Shown here: positions 5,922 through 7,247 of the stretch, one piece after another
How the letters are laid out: each line of letters starts with the position of its first letter
Position numbering within the stretch: the stretch's first letter is position 1
DNA from: Gammaproteobacteria bacterium
GTDB lineage: Bacteria; Pseudomonadota; Gammaproteobacteria; SZUA-229
Direction of reading: 5' to 3'
NCBI GenBank assembly: GCA_026197015.1
Contig: JAPHRB010000124.1
Span: 1 to 7,247 of the forward strand
Length of the DNA: 7,247 nucleotides
Notes under the pieces: model-generated
What the model was told of the DNA's origin: nothing
Database searches by the model: none
Seen by the model: only the letters and a program-made list of their open reading frames with translations
Position numbers and translations under genes: made by a program

Positions 5922-7247
5922 ATGGCGACACCTACTCATACCAGTAATGATGCTACGCCAACAGTGACGTTAATTGACAACCAGAGTCAAAAGCGTATTG
6001 AGCTGGCAGTATTACCAAGTAATGAAGGCCCAGATGTCATTGACGTTCGTAACCTGTATCGTGACATGAATTATTTTACCTATGATCCGGGTTTCACTTC
6101 CACCGCAAGCTGCGATTCTGCTATTACTTTTATTGATGGTGAAAAAGGTATTTTATTACATCGTGGTTATACAATTGAAGAACTGGCATCACGTAGTGAT
6201 TTTCTTGAAGTCGCTTATCTTCTGATACAGGGCGAATTACCTAATAAAGAACAACGACAAAAATTTGATGCTGAAATTCAATTACACACCATGGTCGATG
6301 AACAGTTAATTAGCTTTTATAATGGCTTTCGCCGCGATGCACATCCGATGGCTATCATGGTTGGTGTGGTCGGCGCATTATCCGCCTTCTACCATGACAG
6401 TCTGGATATCAATGACCCGGCCCAATGTCATTTAGCATCGATGCGACTAATTTCAAAAATGCCAACGATTGCAGCCATGGCTTATAAATACACAATGGGG
6501 CAGCCTTTTGTTTATCCTGATAACGAACTTTCCTATGCTGAAAATTTTTTACGCATGATGTTCTCTGTACCGGCTCAGGAATATGTACCTAATCCTGTAT
6601 TGTCACGGGCTCTTGACCGAATTTTTATTTTACATGCAGACCATGAACAGAACGCTTCAACCTCAACGGTACGTTTAGCCGGTTCATCACAGGCCAACCC
6701 TTTCGCCTGTATTGCAGCGGGCATCGCATCGCTTTGGGGACCCGCACACGGCGGCGCAAATGAAGCCGTATTGAATATGCTGGATGAAATTGGTCATAAA
6801 GATAATATTCATGAATTTATCGCCCGCGCCAGAGATAAAAATGACCCTTTTCGATTGATGGGTTTTGGTCATCGAGTCTACAAAAATCACGACCCGCGCG
6901 CACAGGTGCTGAGAGAATCTGCACATGAAGTGTTAACAGAACTGGGCTCAACAGAACAACCCTTGTTCGAACTGGCAATGGAACTGGAACGCATAGCACT
7001 GGAAGATGATTATTTTATTGAAAAGAAATTATTCCCCAATGTTGATTTTTACTCCGGCATTATTCTTAAAGCCATGGGCTTCCCGACATCGATGTTTACC
7101 GTACTATTTGCTCTGGCACGTACTGCCGGCTGGGTATCGCAATGGAACGAAATGATTAATGAACCGGTACATAAAATTGGCAGGCCCCGACAACGTTATA
7201 TAGGTCATGGGCTACGTGAGTATGAGCTTCCCCCAATAAAACGGTCG
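5922..7247 (+). CDS. gltA: citrate synthase (3' end just outside window)
   Basis: Condenses oxaloacetate with acetyl-CoA to give citrate, the entry step of the TCA cycle, in the cytoplasm. The frame runs 442 codons to the window edge with no stop. The sequence follows Gram-negative GltA throughout: FTYDPGFTSTASCDS (52-66), GILLHRGY (76-83), LHADHEQNASTSTVR (237-251), WGPAHGGANEA (272-282), GFGHRVYKNHDPRAQ (314-328), NVDFYSG (373-379). Catalytic residues are His276, His317 and Asp375, equivalent to E. coli His264, His305 and Asp362; His238 and His241 match E. coli His226 and His229. The last visible residues, IKRS, correspond to the IKR end of the E. coli protein, so the stop should lie within a few codons. 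The N-terminus is about 12 residues longer than in E. coli. Its Gram-negative type suggests a hexameric enzyme inhibited by NADH, as known for the family. Confidence 0.97.
   Translation, partial: MATPTHTSNDATPTVTLIDNQSQKRIELAVLPSNEGPDVIDVRNLYRDMNYFTYDPGFTSTASCDSAITFIDGEKGILLHRGYTIEELASRSDFLEVAYLLIQGELPNKEQRQKFDAEIQLHTMVDEQLISFYNGFRRDAHPMAIMVGVVGALSAFYHDSLDINDPAQCHLASMRLISKMPTIAAMAYKYTMGQPFVYPDNELSYAENFLRMMFSVPAQEYVPNPVLSRALDRIFILHADHEQNASTSTVRLAGSSQANPFACIAAGIASLWGPAHGGANEAVLNMLDEIGHKDNIHEFIARARDKNDPFRLMGFGHRVYKNHDPRAQVLRESAHEVLTELGSTEQPLFELAMELERIALEDDYFIEKKLFPNVDFYSGIILKAMGFPTSMFTVLFALARTAGWVSQWNEMINEPVHKIGRPRQRYIGHGLREYELPPIKRS

Noticed and set aside
6687..6999. Two minus-strand ORFs
   Set aside because: They are antisense to the conserved catalytic core of citrate synthase, which stays open on the plus strand to the window end.

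Overview
The window looks like chromosomal DNA from an AT-rich gammaproteobacterium. The citrate synthase closely follows the Gram-negative (E. coli GltA-like) sequence, and the malate dehydrogenase is the ~326-residue cytosolic-type NAD enzyme common in beta- and many gammaproteobacteria. A CHASE2/TPR Hanks-type kinase of this kind would fit large-genome aquatic or sulfur-oxidising gammaproteobacteria (for example Thiotrichales-like lineages), but I cannot place it lower than class. No mobile element, CRISPR array, tRNA or rRNA was seen.

Layout. (1) Positions 1-460 (+): the 3' two-thirds of an Sfp-type 4'-phosphopantetheinyl transferase, cut by the window edge. (2) Positions 3897-513 (-): a compact three-gene signalling cluster converging on it. 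In transcription order these are a 788-residue membrane receptor kinase (CHASE2 sensor, three membrane helices, TPR-like region, Ser/Thr kinase), a PP2C-family phosphatase, and an unlisted 59-residue single-span membrane protein that starts 12 bases after the phosphatase stop. (3) Positions 3898-4709: an unusually long divergent intergenic region (812 bp) holding a candidate kinase promoter, a strong imperfect hairpin overlapping a 28-codon small ORF, a second hairpin in the probable mdh leader, and a cluster of CGTAA/TTACG motifs. (4) Positions 4710-5690 (+): malate dehydrogenase. (5) Positions 5922 to the window end (+): citrate synthase, nearly complete, running off the edge just before its expected stop.

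How the genes fit together. The kinase and phosphatase form a writer/eraser pair: the kinase would sense an extracytoplasmic signal through CHASE2 and phosphorylate Ser/Thr residues, and the PP2C enzyme would reverse this. The small membrane protein, translated in tight coupling, is a candidate partner or substrate at the membrane; this is inference. Malate dehydrogenase and citrate synthase catalyse consecutive TCA steps (malate to oxaloacetate to citrate). They are separated by 231 bp, so they may be transcribed independently.

The best candidates for something undescribed are the 59-residue membrane protein in the kinase/phosphatase operon and the structured leader/small-ORF region upstream of mdh.
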